From: CBDDFV01 sp965227335
Lineage (GTDB): Bacteria; Planctomycetota; Phycisphaerae; Phycisphaerales; SM1A02
Length of the DNA: 64,000 bases
Direction of reading: 5' to 3'
Assembly: GCA_965227335.1 (NCBI GenBank)
Contig: CBDDFV010000002.1
Location: forward strand, 62,001-126,000
Below are positions 43,375 through 51,947 of this stretch, piece by piece (the first letter of the stretch is position 1; each line of letters opens with the position of its first letter). The notes beneath the pieces are model-generated. The model worked only from the letters and a program-made list of their open reading frames with translations, was not told where the DNA came from and did no database searches. The position numbers and the translations under genes are program-made.

Positions 43375-43466
43375 CCGCTCGCATCATGCCGGCGCCGGCA
43401 CATTGGGCGTCACCCTGCCGCAGAGCGGCAGGTGCGCACAAGACGAACGGCGCGACGCCGAGGTCC

Positions 43467-44123
43467 TCACAACTGCCGGTATTGATCGATCGTCTTCCGC
43501 AGCCGTTCGGGATCGGGGATCCCTTCCATGTAGATCTCTTCATCGTCCTGCCCGCCGGCGGAGGAGTCGATCTTGATGGAGCCGACGTTGAAGATCCGTT
43601 CGATGAACTTCTGTTCGATGCGGATGTTGCGGATGTGCTGGTGCAGCACTTCGCTGGTGTTCTTCCGCAGCAGTCCGACCCGGTGAATCGTCCGTTTCGT
43701 CGTGACCCGCAGGCGGGCGGTGAGTCGGTCCTGCACCCACCAGACGGTCCACCAGACGAGGCCGGCGGCGGCGAGGATGACGCCCACCCATGCGAGCCAT
43801 TGCGGCACGGACGCGCTGAACATCGCCGCGCCGGAAAGGATGAGTCCGCCCATGATCGCGACGAGGATGACGAGGAACCGGAATGGATGGGCCCGGGCCA
43901 TGGCGGGCCGGACGTAATAGACGTCCGTCTCGGCCCCGTCGCGATCGGGCGGGACGGGCTCATCGTCGACCTCGGCGGGCTCCGGGATCCGGTTGACGTC
44001 GCCGCACTCGGGACACGGGACTTTGCCGCCTGCGAGTTCGTCATCGACCTCGAAGGGGATTTCACAGTTATCGCAGCGGATCTCGATCACGGGGGCCTCC
44101 GGGGCGTCGCGGGTCTCCTCCAT
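43467..44123 (-). CDS. Zinc-ribbon, membrane-anchored bacterial PH-domain protein
   Basis: The product is 218 residues. The N-terminal zinc ribbon (CDNCEIPFEVDDELAGGKVP then CPECG, residues about 17-41) is followed by an acidic linker. Two TM helices (FRFLVILVAIMGGLILSGAA and WLAWVGVILAAAGLVWWTVW) lead into a C-terminal bPH_2 (YdbS/DUF304) domain: RLRVTTKRTIHRVGLLRKNT, then EVLHQHIRNIRIEQKFIERI and VGSIKIDSSA. bPH_2 proteins are membrane-associated adaptors of uncertain function. The order ribbon-2TM-PH is common in planctomycetes. It starts 45 bases after the Ser/Thr kinase gene ends, in the same direction, and could be co-transcribed. Confidence 0.85.
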   Translation of the reverse strand: MEETRDAPEAPVIEIRCDNCEIPFEVDDELAGGKVPCPECGDVNRIPEPAEVDDEPVPPDRDGAETDVYYVRPAMARAHPFRFLVILVAIMGGLILSGAAMFSASVPQWLAWVGVILAAAGLVWWTVWWVQDRLTARLRVTTKRTIHRVGLLRKNTSEVLHQHIRNIRIEQKFIERIFNVGSIKIDSSAGGQDDEEIYMEGIPDPERLRKTIDQYRQL

Positions 44124-44168
44124 GATAGGGATTCCGGAGCAAGGGATGTCGGCGCGGAGACGGCGGCG

Positions 44169-46247
44169 CTACTCTCCTTCGACTGACGAACGGGATGTCT
44201 CGGGCTGAATCTCCGGCAGATCACCGATGACCATCTCGTCGAAGACGCCCCACGGCGAGGCGAGAAACTGGTCGTTGCCCCAGAGGTCCAGGACCTCCCC
44301 ATCGGCCGACAGGACGAACGTCACCCCGCAGTCCGCGTTCTTTTCATAGCGCGGACCGCTGAGATGCCAATGGGCGACGGCGTCAGCAGCCGTCGGTGAA
44401 CGCAGTTCCGCTCTGGCGATCGTCACCGACAACTCTGCCGGCATGATGGTTCGGTACCAGAGCACCGCGGTCCCCGGTCTTCCCGGCCCTTCCGCAATCC
44501 AGGCGTCACGCGCGATGTCGTTCATCGTCGGGCGAAGCGCGAAGATCACGAAGGGCATCGCGGCCGGATCGGAGATCGAGCCGCCGCGCTCCGGCCAGGC
44601 CGCGTGGTTGTTCCATCCTGAGAGGACCAACTGTCGATGCGCGTCCGACCACATGAGGCCGGTGATCTGACCCATGTGCCACGCCTCAAACAGAACCGCG
44701 CCATCGATGGCGCGGTACACGCGGATCAGGGCCGGGGCGTCGGTCACGTGATTGAAGACCGCGACGATCTCCTCCCCCGGCGACGCCTCGAGCACGTCGG
44801 CGACCAACCCGCCGCTGAAATTCATCGCGGGATTCGCGTCGTAGATCTGCATCCGTCTGACCCGCGACCATGGCGGGAGCGGCGGCGGGTGAAGATCGGC
44901 CGGGGTGCTCCCGGTCGTCCATACGGGGGCGTTGCATGCGTCGGGCCGAAATACCGAGAGCTGGCCCGGAATGCCGGGCGCCTCACTGCGATTGATCCGC
45001 TGCACGCCAAGAACGACCCGTTCGCCGTCGTCCGCCGCCGTCGCGGCCGCCGCGGTCATCCACCGAGCCAGCCGCACGCCGCCGCACGGACCAGCCGACC
45101 AACGATGAAGGGAATGTCCGGCTCGCGACAAGACCACCGCCGTGTCCCCGCCGTCGATCACATCGATCGCCGCCGGCTGCAGTGCGAGAAACTGAATCGC
45201 CGCCACCGTCGCCGTGAGCGCGGCGAGCGACATCGTCACGCATACGACCGCCGTCGTCAGAATCGGACGCCGACGAATCGTGGCGCGAAGACGGCCGAGA
45301 CCCGAGGGCGGACTCACCGAAACCGGCTCGCCGCGACGCCAGCGGTCGAGATCATCGGCCAGCCCTGCGGCGCTGTCGTATCGCGCCTCGGGCGAACGGG
45401 CGCACGCCGTCATCAGAATCGCCCGCAGCGACACCGGCGTCTCCGGCGACCACGTCCGCGGATCCCGCGGGTCCTCGCTCCGCTTCCGGTCAATCGCCGC
45501 GATCACGTGATCGCTCGCCTCGTGCGGCGGCTCGCCCGTCAACACGACGTACGCCGTCGCGCCCAGACCGTACACATCGCACGCCGTCGTCACCCGGTCA
45601 GGATCGCCCGCGAGCACCTCCGGCGCCATGAACGGCAGACTGCCCACGACCTCGCCCGGACGCGTCAACGTCACCCCCGCCGCCGACGCGCTCGAGGCGA
45701 CGCCGAAGTCGATGATGCGCGGCTCCCCGTCCGGCGTGATCAGGATGTTGCTCGGCTTCAGGTCGCGATGAATCACGCCGTGTCGATGCAACTCGCCCAC
45801 CTGCCGCGCAATCTCCGCCATGATCGCCACGCGATCACGCAGCGGCCGATCACGCACCGCGTCCTCCAGCCGCTCGCCCTCGATCATCTGCATGACCAGA
45901 CAGATCGAATCAGGCTGATCGATCACGTCATAGACCGTGGGGACGAAGACGCACGCATCGCCGAGGGTGACCAGCAGATCCGCTTCGCGGCGGACGCGGC
46001 GCAACGCCCGCTCGTCGAGTCCGGACGTCGCGATGACCTTGATCGCCACCCGCCGGCCCCGCCGTGGATCCACCCCCTCGTACACGACGCCGCCCCCGCC
46101 GCCGCCGAGTCGGCGGACCACGGTGCACCCCGCGACGCGGGCGGCTTCACCGGACGCCGACGGATCATCCGTCAGAAACGCGGCGAGCAGCGCCGACGCC
46201 GCGGCCGACGATCCCGATGAACGCGTTGTTCCCTCCGCCGAATCCAT
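44169..46247 (-). CDS. Transmembrane Ser/Thr protein kinase (PknB type)
   Basis: The product is 692 residues. The kinase domain (about 35-310) has a glycine loop RLGGGGGGVVYEG, VAIK lysine near residue 70, catalytic loop VIHRDLKPSN with D162, IIDFGVASS metal motif and activation segment to MAPEVLAGD. A single TM helix (about 328-350: ILTTAVVCVTMSLAALTATV) leads to an external domain of about 340 residues with beta-rich, Trp-containing segments, of no recognised family. It is divergent from an ECF sigma factor gene, the arrangement seen in planctomycete kinase-linked ECF groups. The 67-base spacer gives little room for a leader, and no clear ribosome binding site precedes ATG 46247. Confidence 0.92.
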   Translation of the reverse strand: MDSAEGTTRSSGSSAAASALLAAFLTDDPSASGEAARVAGCTVVRRLGGGGGGVVYEGVDPRRGRRVAIKVIATSGLDERALRRVRREADLLVTLGDACVFVPTVYDVIDQPDSICLVMQMIEGERLEDAVRDRPLRDRVAIMAEIARQVGELHRHGVIHRDLKPSNILITPDGEPRIIDFGVASSASAAGVTLTRPGEVVGSLPFMAPEVLAGDPDRVTTACDVYGLGATAYVVLTGEPPHEASDHVIAAIDRKRSEDPRDPRTWSPETPVSLRAILMTACARSPEARYDSAAGLADDLDRWRRGEPVSVSPPSGLGRLRATIRRRPILTTAVVCVTMSLAALTATVAAIQFLALQPAAIDVIDGGDTAVVLSRAGHSLHRWSAGPCGGVRLARWMTAAAATAADDGERVVLGVQRINRSEAPGIPGQLSVFRPDACNAPVWTTGSTPADLHPPPLPPWSRVRRMQIYDANPAMNFSGGLVADVLEASPGEEIVAVFNHVTDAPALIRVYRAIDGAVLFEAWHMGQITGLMWSDAHRQLVLSGWNNHAAWPERGGSISDPAAMPFVIFALRPTMNDIARDAWIAEGPGRPGTAVLWYRTIMPAELSVTIARAELRSPTAADAVAHWHLSGPRYEKNADCGVTFVLSADGEVLDLWGNDQFLASPWGVFDEMVIGDLPEIQPETSRSSVEGE

Positions 46248-46314
46248 GCATTATGTTGTACGGGCAGGATGTCCCGAAATGGTCCGGTTTTTTGCGGCAT
46301 GAATGAGGGGCGGA

Positions 46315-47085
46315 ATGGGCGAGGGGAAGAACACCGCGGGCGGCGCCGGTTTCCAGACGACCTGCTGGACCGACGTTCACGCCGTGCATGACCCTGAAGA
46401 TCGACGTGAGGCGATGAACAGACTCGCCGCGCGATACTGGCCCGCCGTCTACGCACGCGTGCGACGGTCGACCCGCTGCCCGGATCGCGCGGCGGAGATC
46501 ACGCAGTCGTTCTTCGCAGACGTGGTCATCGGACGCGATCTCTTCGCCCGGGCCGATCCGGACCGGGGCCGACTGCGTTCGCTCATCCTCACCGCACTGC
46601 GGCGGCATCAGATCGATCTCAGCCGACGTCCCCGGGCGCGTCCCCTGCCCTCCATGTCGCCGGAGGCGATTGAGCGGGAGGAATCCCACCTGCGAGAGTC
46701 CGGGACCGACGATCCCGACACGGCGTACGAACGGCGATGGGCCGTCGCGACGTTCGACCAGGCTCTCGAATTGCTCCAGGCGCAGCTCCATGACGCCGGT
46801 CTTCCGAATCACTGGCGGCTGGCGGAGGTCTGCCTGATCGATCCGATTCGCGGCAACCAGCCGCCCCCCACCATGGCCCACGCCGCGACGGTCACCGGGT
46901 TCGGCTCCGCCGGGCAGGCCGCGTCAGCGCTCAAGATCGTCCGACGTCGGTTCCGCGTCGCGTTGATGGACGCCATTCGACTCACGGCCGACCCGGATCA
47001 CGTCGAATCGGAACTGATCCGGTTCCTTTCGGTCCTCGGATCCCAGCTTCGGCTGGATGCCGAGGGAGGCGGCTTCCGGCGGTAG
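46315..47085 (+). CDS. ECF-type sigma factor of the kinase-linked planctomycete group
   Basis: The product is 256 residues from ATG 46315 (260 from ATG 46303). GFQTTCWTDVHAVHDPEDRR opens it, typical of planctomycete sigma factors that begin with an F-x-T-T-x-W-x-x-V motif. Region 2 has AMNRLAARYWPAVYARVRRS and AEITQSFFADVVI. Region 4 has the helix pair FGSAGQAASALKIVRRRFRV, as in factors encoded beside Ser/Thr kinases. GAGGGG before ATG 46315 supports the later start. It is divergent from the kinase at 44169-46247, which may phosphorylate it or an associated regulator. Fifteen bases separate it from the next sigma gene. Confidence 0.85.
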   Translation: MGEGKNTAGGAGFQTTCWTDVHAVHDPEDRREAMNRLAARYWPAVYARVRRSTRCPDRAAEITQSFFADVVIGRDLFARADPDRGRLRSLILTALRRHQIDLSRRPRARPLPSMSPEAIEREESHLRESGTDDPDTAYERRWAVATFDQALELLQAQLHDAGLPNHWRLAEVCLIDPIRGNQPPPTMAHAATVTGFGSAGQAASALKIVRRRFRVALMDAIRLTADPDHVESELIRFLSVLGSQLRLDAEGGGFRR

Positions 47086-47100
47086 ACCCACCCGGGCCTC

Positions 47101-47826
47101 GTGAAAACGATCACAATTCACAGATTCGTGCAATCGCATACGTTGGGAACGACATGGAAGGGAGATGCGGGTCTCCAGCCCAGCCCGGATGAGCGATGCG
47201 ATGGTGATGACGCTGAACGGTCCTCCCCGACGCGGCTGACGGCCGCGGGATTCGCCGTGCGCTACCAGGCCGCCTCCCGGACGCTGTGGTGCATCGCGGT
47301 CGGCGTCTGCGGCGACCGCGGGCGGGCCGACGACCTCGTTCAGGACGCCGCCATGATCGCCCTCCAGAAGCTCGACGACTTCGACGCCTCCACGAACTTC
47401 ACCGCCTGGATGGGCCGGATCGTCAGAAACCTCGCCCTGAACGCGGTCCGACGGACCGTCCGTCGCCGAACCCACCCCGCGGGCGACCGGCTCGACGCCA
47501 CGGCCGACCGGGCGGATGGCCGGCGGGAGGAATCGGACGAGGCGCCGGTCGACAGTTGCGGGCGACTCCTCGCCGATCAGCAGTGCTTTGATGACGAGGT
47601 CAGCCGCGCTCTGGGCGAACTCGACGACAACGCCCGGGCGTGCCTGTTGATGCGGACGGTGCTGGGCCTGCCGTACGAGGAGATCGCCCGGGCGCTCGAC
47701 ATCCCCTCGGGCACGGCGATGAGCCATGTGCATCGCGCGCGGAAGGCCATGCGAACACGACTGCAGGCGGCCCCGGCCCCCGCTTCCTCCATGCAGACCC
47801 GGGAGAAAGGAACGTCCTCGAGATGA
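47101..47826 (+). CDS. ECF-type sigma factor
   Basis: The product is up to 241 residues. Region 2 (about 60-130) has FAVRYQAASRTLWCIAVGVC, RADDLVQDAAMIALQKLDDF and FTAWMGRIVRNLALNAVRRT. Region 4 (about 165-225) has RALGELDDNARACLLMRTVL and PYEEIARALDIPSGTAMSHV. The start is uncertain: GTG 47101 has no ribosome binding site and the first 50 residues show no similarity, so a downstream GTG or TTG may be used. Its stop overlaps the ATG of an anti-sigma-like gene (ATGA), so the two form a sigma/anti-sigma-like pair distinct from the kinase-linked factor upstream. Confidence 0.85.
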   Translation: MKTITIHRFVQSHTLGTTWKGDAGLQPSPDERCDGDDAERSSPTRLTAAGFAVRYQAASRTLWCIAVGVCGDRGRADDLVQDAAMIALQKLDDFDASTNFTAWMGRIVRNLALNAVRRTVRRRTHPAGDRLDATADRADGRREESDEAPVDSCGRLLADQQCFDDEVSRALGELDDNARACLLMRTVLGLPYEEIARALDIPSGTAMSHVHRARKAMRTRLQAAPAPASSMQTREKGTSSR

Positions 47827-48689
47827 CGGTCGACCGACCCGACCATCCCACGCCCGCCCACGTCCTGGATGCGGCCGACGAAGCCCTGCTCGACGCCTGG
47901 CTGGCCAACGAACTGGATGACGCCCAGTCCGTCGCGTTCGAGACCCGGCTTGACGCGGAGCCCGCTCTCGCCGCCGCGGCGGCCGGACAGCGTGCGATCG
48001 ACGACGCCCTGCGGCGCGGCTACGCGCCCGATCCGGACGCCCTGCGCCTCGACGGCGCATCGTCGGCCGCGGACGCCGGCGCCCGACCGACCGGCGGCCG
48101 TCGCTGGCTGGCGGTCGCGGCGAGCATCGCGATGCTGCTCGTCGCCGGCGGGCTGATCACCGTCGCCGCGAAGAACATGCTCGGCAACCCCTGGCGCGTC
48201 TCGGGCGGCGGGGAGAACGAGCGATACCCGGACGCGAACCGCGTGATGACGGTCGCCGCGGCGTACGAACGTCTGATTTCGAAGGACTTCACGCCCGACT
48301 GGGTGTGCACCGTCGGCGACTCGGAATGGACCGCCGCGTACACGACCGAACTCGGCTTCCCGCTCGTCGCGGATCTCGGACCGCGCACCGGCGCCCCCGA
48401 CGTCCGCGGTCTGGGGCTCGCCCATCGCAACACGATCTCGAGTCGCTCGGTGTGGCTGCTGGCGATGGTCGAGGACGATCCCGTCGTGCTGATCGCGGCG
48501 AAGACGGATCAACTCCGACCGTTCGCCATCGAATCGCTCGGCGACGGCATGCAGTTGTTCACCGACGCACGGGACGGCTACACGCTGTTTGAGTACACGC
48601 CCCGTCCCGCCCCCGCGCTGCTCGATCGCTTCGAGCGTGCGACACCAGACGCGTCATCGGCCGAGGCGTTGTCCGAACCCGCTTCCTGA
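47823..48689 (+). CDS. Single-pass membrane protein, putative anti-sigma factor
   Basis: The product is 288 residues. The N-terminal cytoplasmic part (HVLDAADEALLDAWLANELD, then DAQSVAFETRLDAEPALAAA) has the helical DxELxxYLxGELxxxExxxxExHL-like pattern of anti-sigma domains, but lacks the HxxxCxxC zinc motif. One TM helix lies near 97-115 (WLAVAASIAMLLVAGGLITV). The external domain of about 165 residues contains CTVGDSEWTAAYTTELGFPL. ATG 47823 overlaps the stop of the sigma gene. The role as the sigma factor's membrane-bound partner is inferred from order and topology. Confidence 0.78.
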   Translation: MTVDRPDHPTPAHVLDAADEALLDAWLANELDDAQSVAFETRLDAEPALAAAAAGQRAIDDALRRGYAPDPDALRLDGASSAADAGARPTGGRRWLAVAASIAMLLVAGGLITVAAKNMLGNPWRVSGGGENERYPDANRVMTVAAAYERLISKDFTPDWVCTVGDSEWTAAYTTELGFPLVADLGPRTGAPDVRGLGLAHRNTISSRSVWLLAMVEDDPVVLIAAKTDQLRPFAIESLGDGMQLFTDARDGYTLFEYTPRPAPALLDRFERATPDASSAEALSEPAS

Positions 48690-48704
48690 TCCAGTCCCGG
48701 CGCG

Positions 48705-49076
48705 TTACTGGGCGAGCGTGCTCTTGCCGCGTTCGCCCCGCACCTTGTAGTGGTTGAGCGCGGACTCGCGGTCCTCGAACTCCTCAACGGTGTACATCAG
48801 TTTCGAGCCGCCGGCTTCGATGATGTCGTTGTCACGGAGCAGGGTGTCGCCGGTGATCTGCCGGCCGTTGACGAAGACGCCGTTGGCGCTCTTGAGATCG
48901 ATGACGTGGTGCGTGTCTTCCTTCTCGTCGAAGCGGATCTGGCAGTGCTTCCGGGAGACGCGTTCGTCGACGAGCTGGATCGGGCAGTTCTCGCCGCGCC
49001 CGATGACCCAGGTGCGGACCCCCAGCGGATAGTAATCGCCCTCGTTGGCGCCCGACACGACGATGAGTGAGGCCAT
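48705..49076 (-). CDS. FHA-domain protein
   Basis: This 123-residue protein is essentially one FHA domain, which binds phosphothreonine. It has WVIGRGENCPIQLVDERVSR, KHCQIRF, then LKSANGVFVNGRQIT and LLRDNDIIEAGGSKLMYTV, so the GRG, SRKH and NGxxVNG contacts are all present. A short charged tail follows. AAGGAG before ATG 49076 supports the start. With Ser/Thr kinases in this genome it is likely a phosphopeptide reader. It converges with the sigma/anti-sigma pair, leaving only 15 bases. Confidence 0.93.
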   Translation of the reverse strand: MASLIVVSGANEGDYYPLGVRTWVIGRGENCPIQLVDERVSRKHCQIRFDEKEDTHHVIDLKSANGVFVNGRQITGDTLLRDNDIIEAGGSKLMYTVEEFEDRESALNHYKVRGERGKSTLAQ

Positions 49077-49258
49077 GGTGCAGTCTCCTTGCTCCCTCCA
49101 ATTATGCGTCGTCGATGCACGAGAGGCAATGTCGCAGGCCGGTTCTCCGTCGACGATCGCGTCTTGAGCCCCTTCCCGGCGCGGCGTACACTCTTCGGCT
49201 TTCGCGGTCCGTCCGCGTTCACCCCCTTTTCGTCACGCTCGCGAATCGAGACCTCGCC

Positions 49259-51232
49259 ATGCCCACCATCACCCTGCCCGACGGATCGCAACGCAGCTAC
49301 GACGGGCCGGTCACGGGCCTCGGGATCGCCGAATCGATCGGCCCGGGTCTGGCCAAGGCGGCCCTCGGGGTGGTCGTGAACGGCGATCTGCACGACCTCG
49401 ACCACGAAATCAGCGACGACGCCGAGGTCTCGATCGTCACCGCGAAGACCCGGGACGGGGAGCCGGACGAGAACGCGATCTTCCTGATGCGGCATTCCGC
49501 CGCGCACGTCATGGCGGAGGCGATCCAGCAGATCAAGCCGGGGGCGATGCTGGTCTACGGCCCGCCCGTCGAAGGCGGCTTCTACTACGACATCCGCTTT
49601 CCGGAGGACGATCCGCTGTCGTCCGAGGATTTCGAGGCCATCGAGACGATCATGGCCCGGATCATCAAGGAGGACCGGCCTTTCACCCGCTACGACCTTC
49701 CGCTTGACGACGGGATGAAGAAGCTGAAGGACGAAGGGTCGAAGTACAAGCTCGACAACGCGGAGCGTGCGGTGGAGGCGGGGGCGGAGACGCTGTCCTT
49801 CTACGCCACCGGCGAACCGGGCAAGGACTGGGAGGATCTCTGTCGCGGTCCGCACGTGCCGAGCACGGGACGGATCGGGGCGTACAAGGTGATGAGCCTC
49901 GCCGCCGCGTACTGGCACGGCGACGCCGCGAGCGACAGCCTGACCCGCGTCTACGGCACCGCCTTCGCCGACAAGAAGCAGCTCAAGGCGCACCTTCAGC
50001 GACTGGAGGAGGCGAAGGCCCGCGATCACCGCGTCCTCGGCAAGCGGCTCGATCTCTTCTCGACTGAGGAGCAGGTGGGCCACGGGCTGATTCTCTGGCA
50101 CCCCAAGGGCGGGATGGTGCGTTACCTCGCCGAGCGGTTCAGCCAGGAAGCGCACCTGATGAACGGCTACGACTGGGTGTACACCCCGCACATCGGGCGG
50201 GGCGGACTGTGGGAGACCTCCGGCCACCTCGGGTTCTACAAGGACTCGATGTACCGCCCCATCGATGTCGACGGCGAGGACTACTACCTCAAGCCGATGA
50301 ACTGCCCGTTCCACTGCCACATCTTCGGCGGCCGGCCGCGCTCGTACCGCGAACTCCCGATCCGCCTCGCGGAGTACGGCACCGTCTACCGCTATGAGTT
50401 GTCCGGCGCGCTGCACGGACTCACCCGCGTGCGCGGCTTCACGCAGGACGACGCCCACATCTTCTGCCAGCCCGAGCAGGCGGAGAGCGAGATCGAGCGC
50501 GCGCTCAAGTTCTCGCTGTACATCCTGAAGACCTTCGGCCTGACCGACTTCAAGGCGTACATCTCGACCAAGCCGAAGGAGAAATCGATCGGCGATCCCG
50601 CGGACTGGGCGAAGGCGGAATCGGCGCTGCGTTCGGCGGTCGAGACCGTCGGCGTGGAGAGCGATGTCGACGAAGGCGGCGGCGCGTTCTACGGACCGAA
50701 GATCGACCTCAAGGTCAACGATGCGATCGGGCGCGAGTGGCAGCTCTCGACCGTGCAGTTCGACTTCAACCTCCCGAACCGGTTCGAGCTGGAGTACGTC
50801 GGTTCGGACGGCGACCGGCACCGTCCGATGATGGTGCACCGCGCCTTGTTCGGCAGCGCGGAACGGTTCCTGGGTCTGCTGATCGAGCACTACGGCGGTG
50901 CGTTTCCGTTGTGGCTGGCCCCGGTGCAGGTGATGCTCGTGCCGATCGCGGACCGGCATAACGAGTACGCGGCGAGCGTCGCGGAGAAGCTCGCCGCGGC
51001 GGGGATGCGGGTCGGCGTGGACGACGGTTCCGAGCGGATGAACGCGAAGGTCCGCAACGCGGAGCTCGACAAGATTCCGTACGTGCTGGTCGTGGGCGAC
51101 AAGGAATCGGAAGCGAAGTCAGTCGCCATTCGCAAGCGGAGCGAGGGCGACATCGGGACGAAGACGGTCGACGAGTTCCTGGCGTTGACCGCCAGCGAGC
51201 GCACGGTGGGAACGCCGATTCGCGTGGACTGA
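49259..51232 (+). CDS. thrS: Threonyl-tRNA synthetase
   Basis: This 657-residue class II synthetase charges tRNA-Thr. The N-terminal TGS domain (MPTITLPDGSQRSYDGPVTG) is followed by the editing domain with the metal-like motif HSAAHVM (about residues 82-88). The catalytic core has motif 2 with YRYELSGALHGLTRVRGFTQ and DDAHIFC, NCPFHCHIF for the zinc Cys, and motif 3 HRPMMVHRALFGSAERFLGL. The C-terminal anticodon domain begins at PLWLAPVQVMLVPIADRHNE. ATG 49259 removes an implausible 64-residue extension. No T-box leader is seen. Confidence 0.98.
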   Translation: MPTITLPDGSQRSYDGPVTGLGIAESIGPGLAKAALGVVVNGDLHDLDHEISDDAEVSIVTAKTRDGEPDENAIFLMRHSAAHVMAEAIQQIKPGAMLVYGPPVEGGFYYDIRFPEDDPLSSEDFEAIETIMARIIKEDRPFTRYDLPLDDGMKKLKDEGSKYKLDNAERAVEAGAETLSFYATGEPGKDWEDLCRGPHVPSTGRIGAYKVMSLAAAYWHGDAASDSLTRVYGTAFADKKQLKAHLQRLEEAKARDHRVLGKRLDLFSTEEQVGHGLILWHPKGGMVRYLAERFSQEAHLMNGYDWVYTPHIGRGGLWETSGHLGFYKDSMYRPIDVDGEDYYLKPMNCPFHCHIFGGRPRSYRELPIRLAEYGTVYRYELSGALHGLTRVRGFTQDDAHIFCQPEQAESEIERALKFSLYILKTFGLTDFKAYISTKPKEKSIGDPADWAKAESALRSAVETVGVESDVDEGGGAFYGPKIDLKVNDAIGREWQLSTVQFDFNLPNRFELEYVGSDGDRHRPMMVHRALFGSAERFLGLLIEHYGGAFPLWLAPVQVMLVPIADRHNEYAASVAEKLAAAGMRVGVDDGSERMNAKVRNAELDKIPYVLVVGDKESEAKSVAIRKRSEGDIGTKTVDEFLALTASERTVGTPIRVD

Positions 51233-51243
51233 CGCGTTGCGCT

Positions 51244-51269
51244 GTAGGTCGGGATCGCATCCCGACACC
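51244..51269 (+). repeat. REP-like element, family C, copy 1
   Basis: It begins GTAGGTCGGGATCGCATCCC and ends GACACC. The stem GTCGGGAT/ATCCCGAC is 8 bp. It is paired with an inverted copy at 51290. Confidence 0.75.
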
Positions 51270-51289
51270 TGCGACGTGATTGCCCGATC

Positions 51290-51315
51290 GGTGTCAGGAT
51301 ACGATCCCGACCTAC
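51290..51315 (-). repeat. REP-like element, family C, copy 2
   Basis: On the minus strand it begins GTAGGTCGGGATCGTATCCT. It faces copy 1 across 20 bases, a BIME-like pair. The TAG stop of the leftward DUF1697 gene (51314-51312) falls inside this copy. Confidence 0.75.
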
Positions 51316-51842
51316 GTCAGATCGATCATCGCATTCACCGTTCGCCAGTTTCGCACGGTGGTCACGACGCCGAGCTGCGTGTCGAACCACGCGTTGGTCA
51401 GCTTCGACCGCGCGGCGCCGTTCGGCAGCCAGAGATGCACCTCACGCCCGATGATCTCGAACGAATCGCCGGGCGAGCGATCGGGATCGAGCGCCTTCAC
51501 CGCCGCCGGCCGGGGTCTGGCGGACAGGAATCCGATCGCAAGCGTCTTCGGATCGGCGCCGTCGACGACGAACGGGGACGCCTCGGCGGCGGCCGCGAGT
51601 TCACGTGCGGTGCGCAGAACAATCGGCGCCGCGAATCCGAAGGTCGCCTCGATGTCATCGGCCACCGCCTGCGCAATCCGCTTCGCCTCCTTCGCTGAAG
51701 CATCGAACGCGACGTTGCCGCTCTGCACATAGCTCGCAACATCGGCCGCGCCGTGTGCTTCGAACATCGCGCGGAGGTCGGCCATCGGGAGTTTGTGTTT
51801 CCCGCCGACGTTGATGCCGCGAAGGAAGGCGGCGTGTCGCAT
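51312..51842 (-). CDS. DUF1697 family protein
   Basis: This 176-residue protein has the DUF1697 hallmark start HAAFLRGINVGGKHKLPMAD, then VASYVQSGNVAFDA and IDLT at the end. A mid-protein VLRTARELAAAAEASPF is also typical. The family is widespread in bacteria with no established biochemical role. Its stop codon lies within a REP-like palindrome, so the end of the gene may have been reset by the repeat insertion, although the length is close to the family norm (about 180). It is followed by thrS in convergent orientation. Confidence 0.92.
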   Translation of the reverse strand: MRHAAFLRGINVGGKHKLPMADLRAMFEAHGAADVASYVQSGNVAFDASAKEAKRIAQAVADDIEATFGFAAPIVLRTARELAAAAEASPFVVDGADPKTLAIGFLSARPRPAAVKALDPDRSPGDSFEIIGREVHLWLPNGAARSKLTNAWFDTQLGVVTTVRNWRTVNAMIDLT

Positions 51843-51859
51843 GGGTCATCTCCGATCCC

Positions 51860-51887
51860 GTCGGTTGGACCGGGGGACCCAACCGAC
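51860..51887. repeat. Degenerate REP-like element, family B
   Basis: GTCGGTTGG (51860-51868) pairs with CCAACCGAC (51879-51887) around ACCGGGGGAC. It resembles the family B elements near 23.4 kb with the GTAG head changed. Confidence 0.55.
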
Positions 51888-51908
51888 CGCGCGACGAGGC
51901 TTCATTCC

Positions 51909-51933
51909 GGTCCGCACGGGGTGCGGACCCTAC
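51909..51933 (-). repeat. REP-like element, family A
   Basis: On the minus strand it begins GTAGGGTCCGCACCCCGTGC, identical to the copy at 42725-42749. Confidence 0.8.
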
Positions 51934-51947
51934 CCCCCGGCCGCCCG

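Noticed and set aside
48797..50959. Minus-strand open frame of 720 codons opposite thrS
   Set aside because: thrS is certain on the plus strand. The last part of this frame runs through the FHA gene in another frame, which explains nothing functional.
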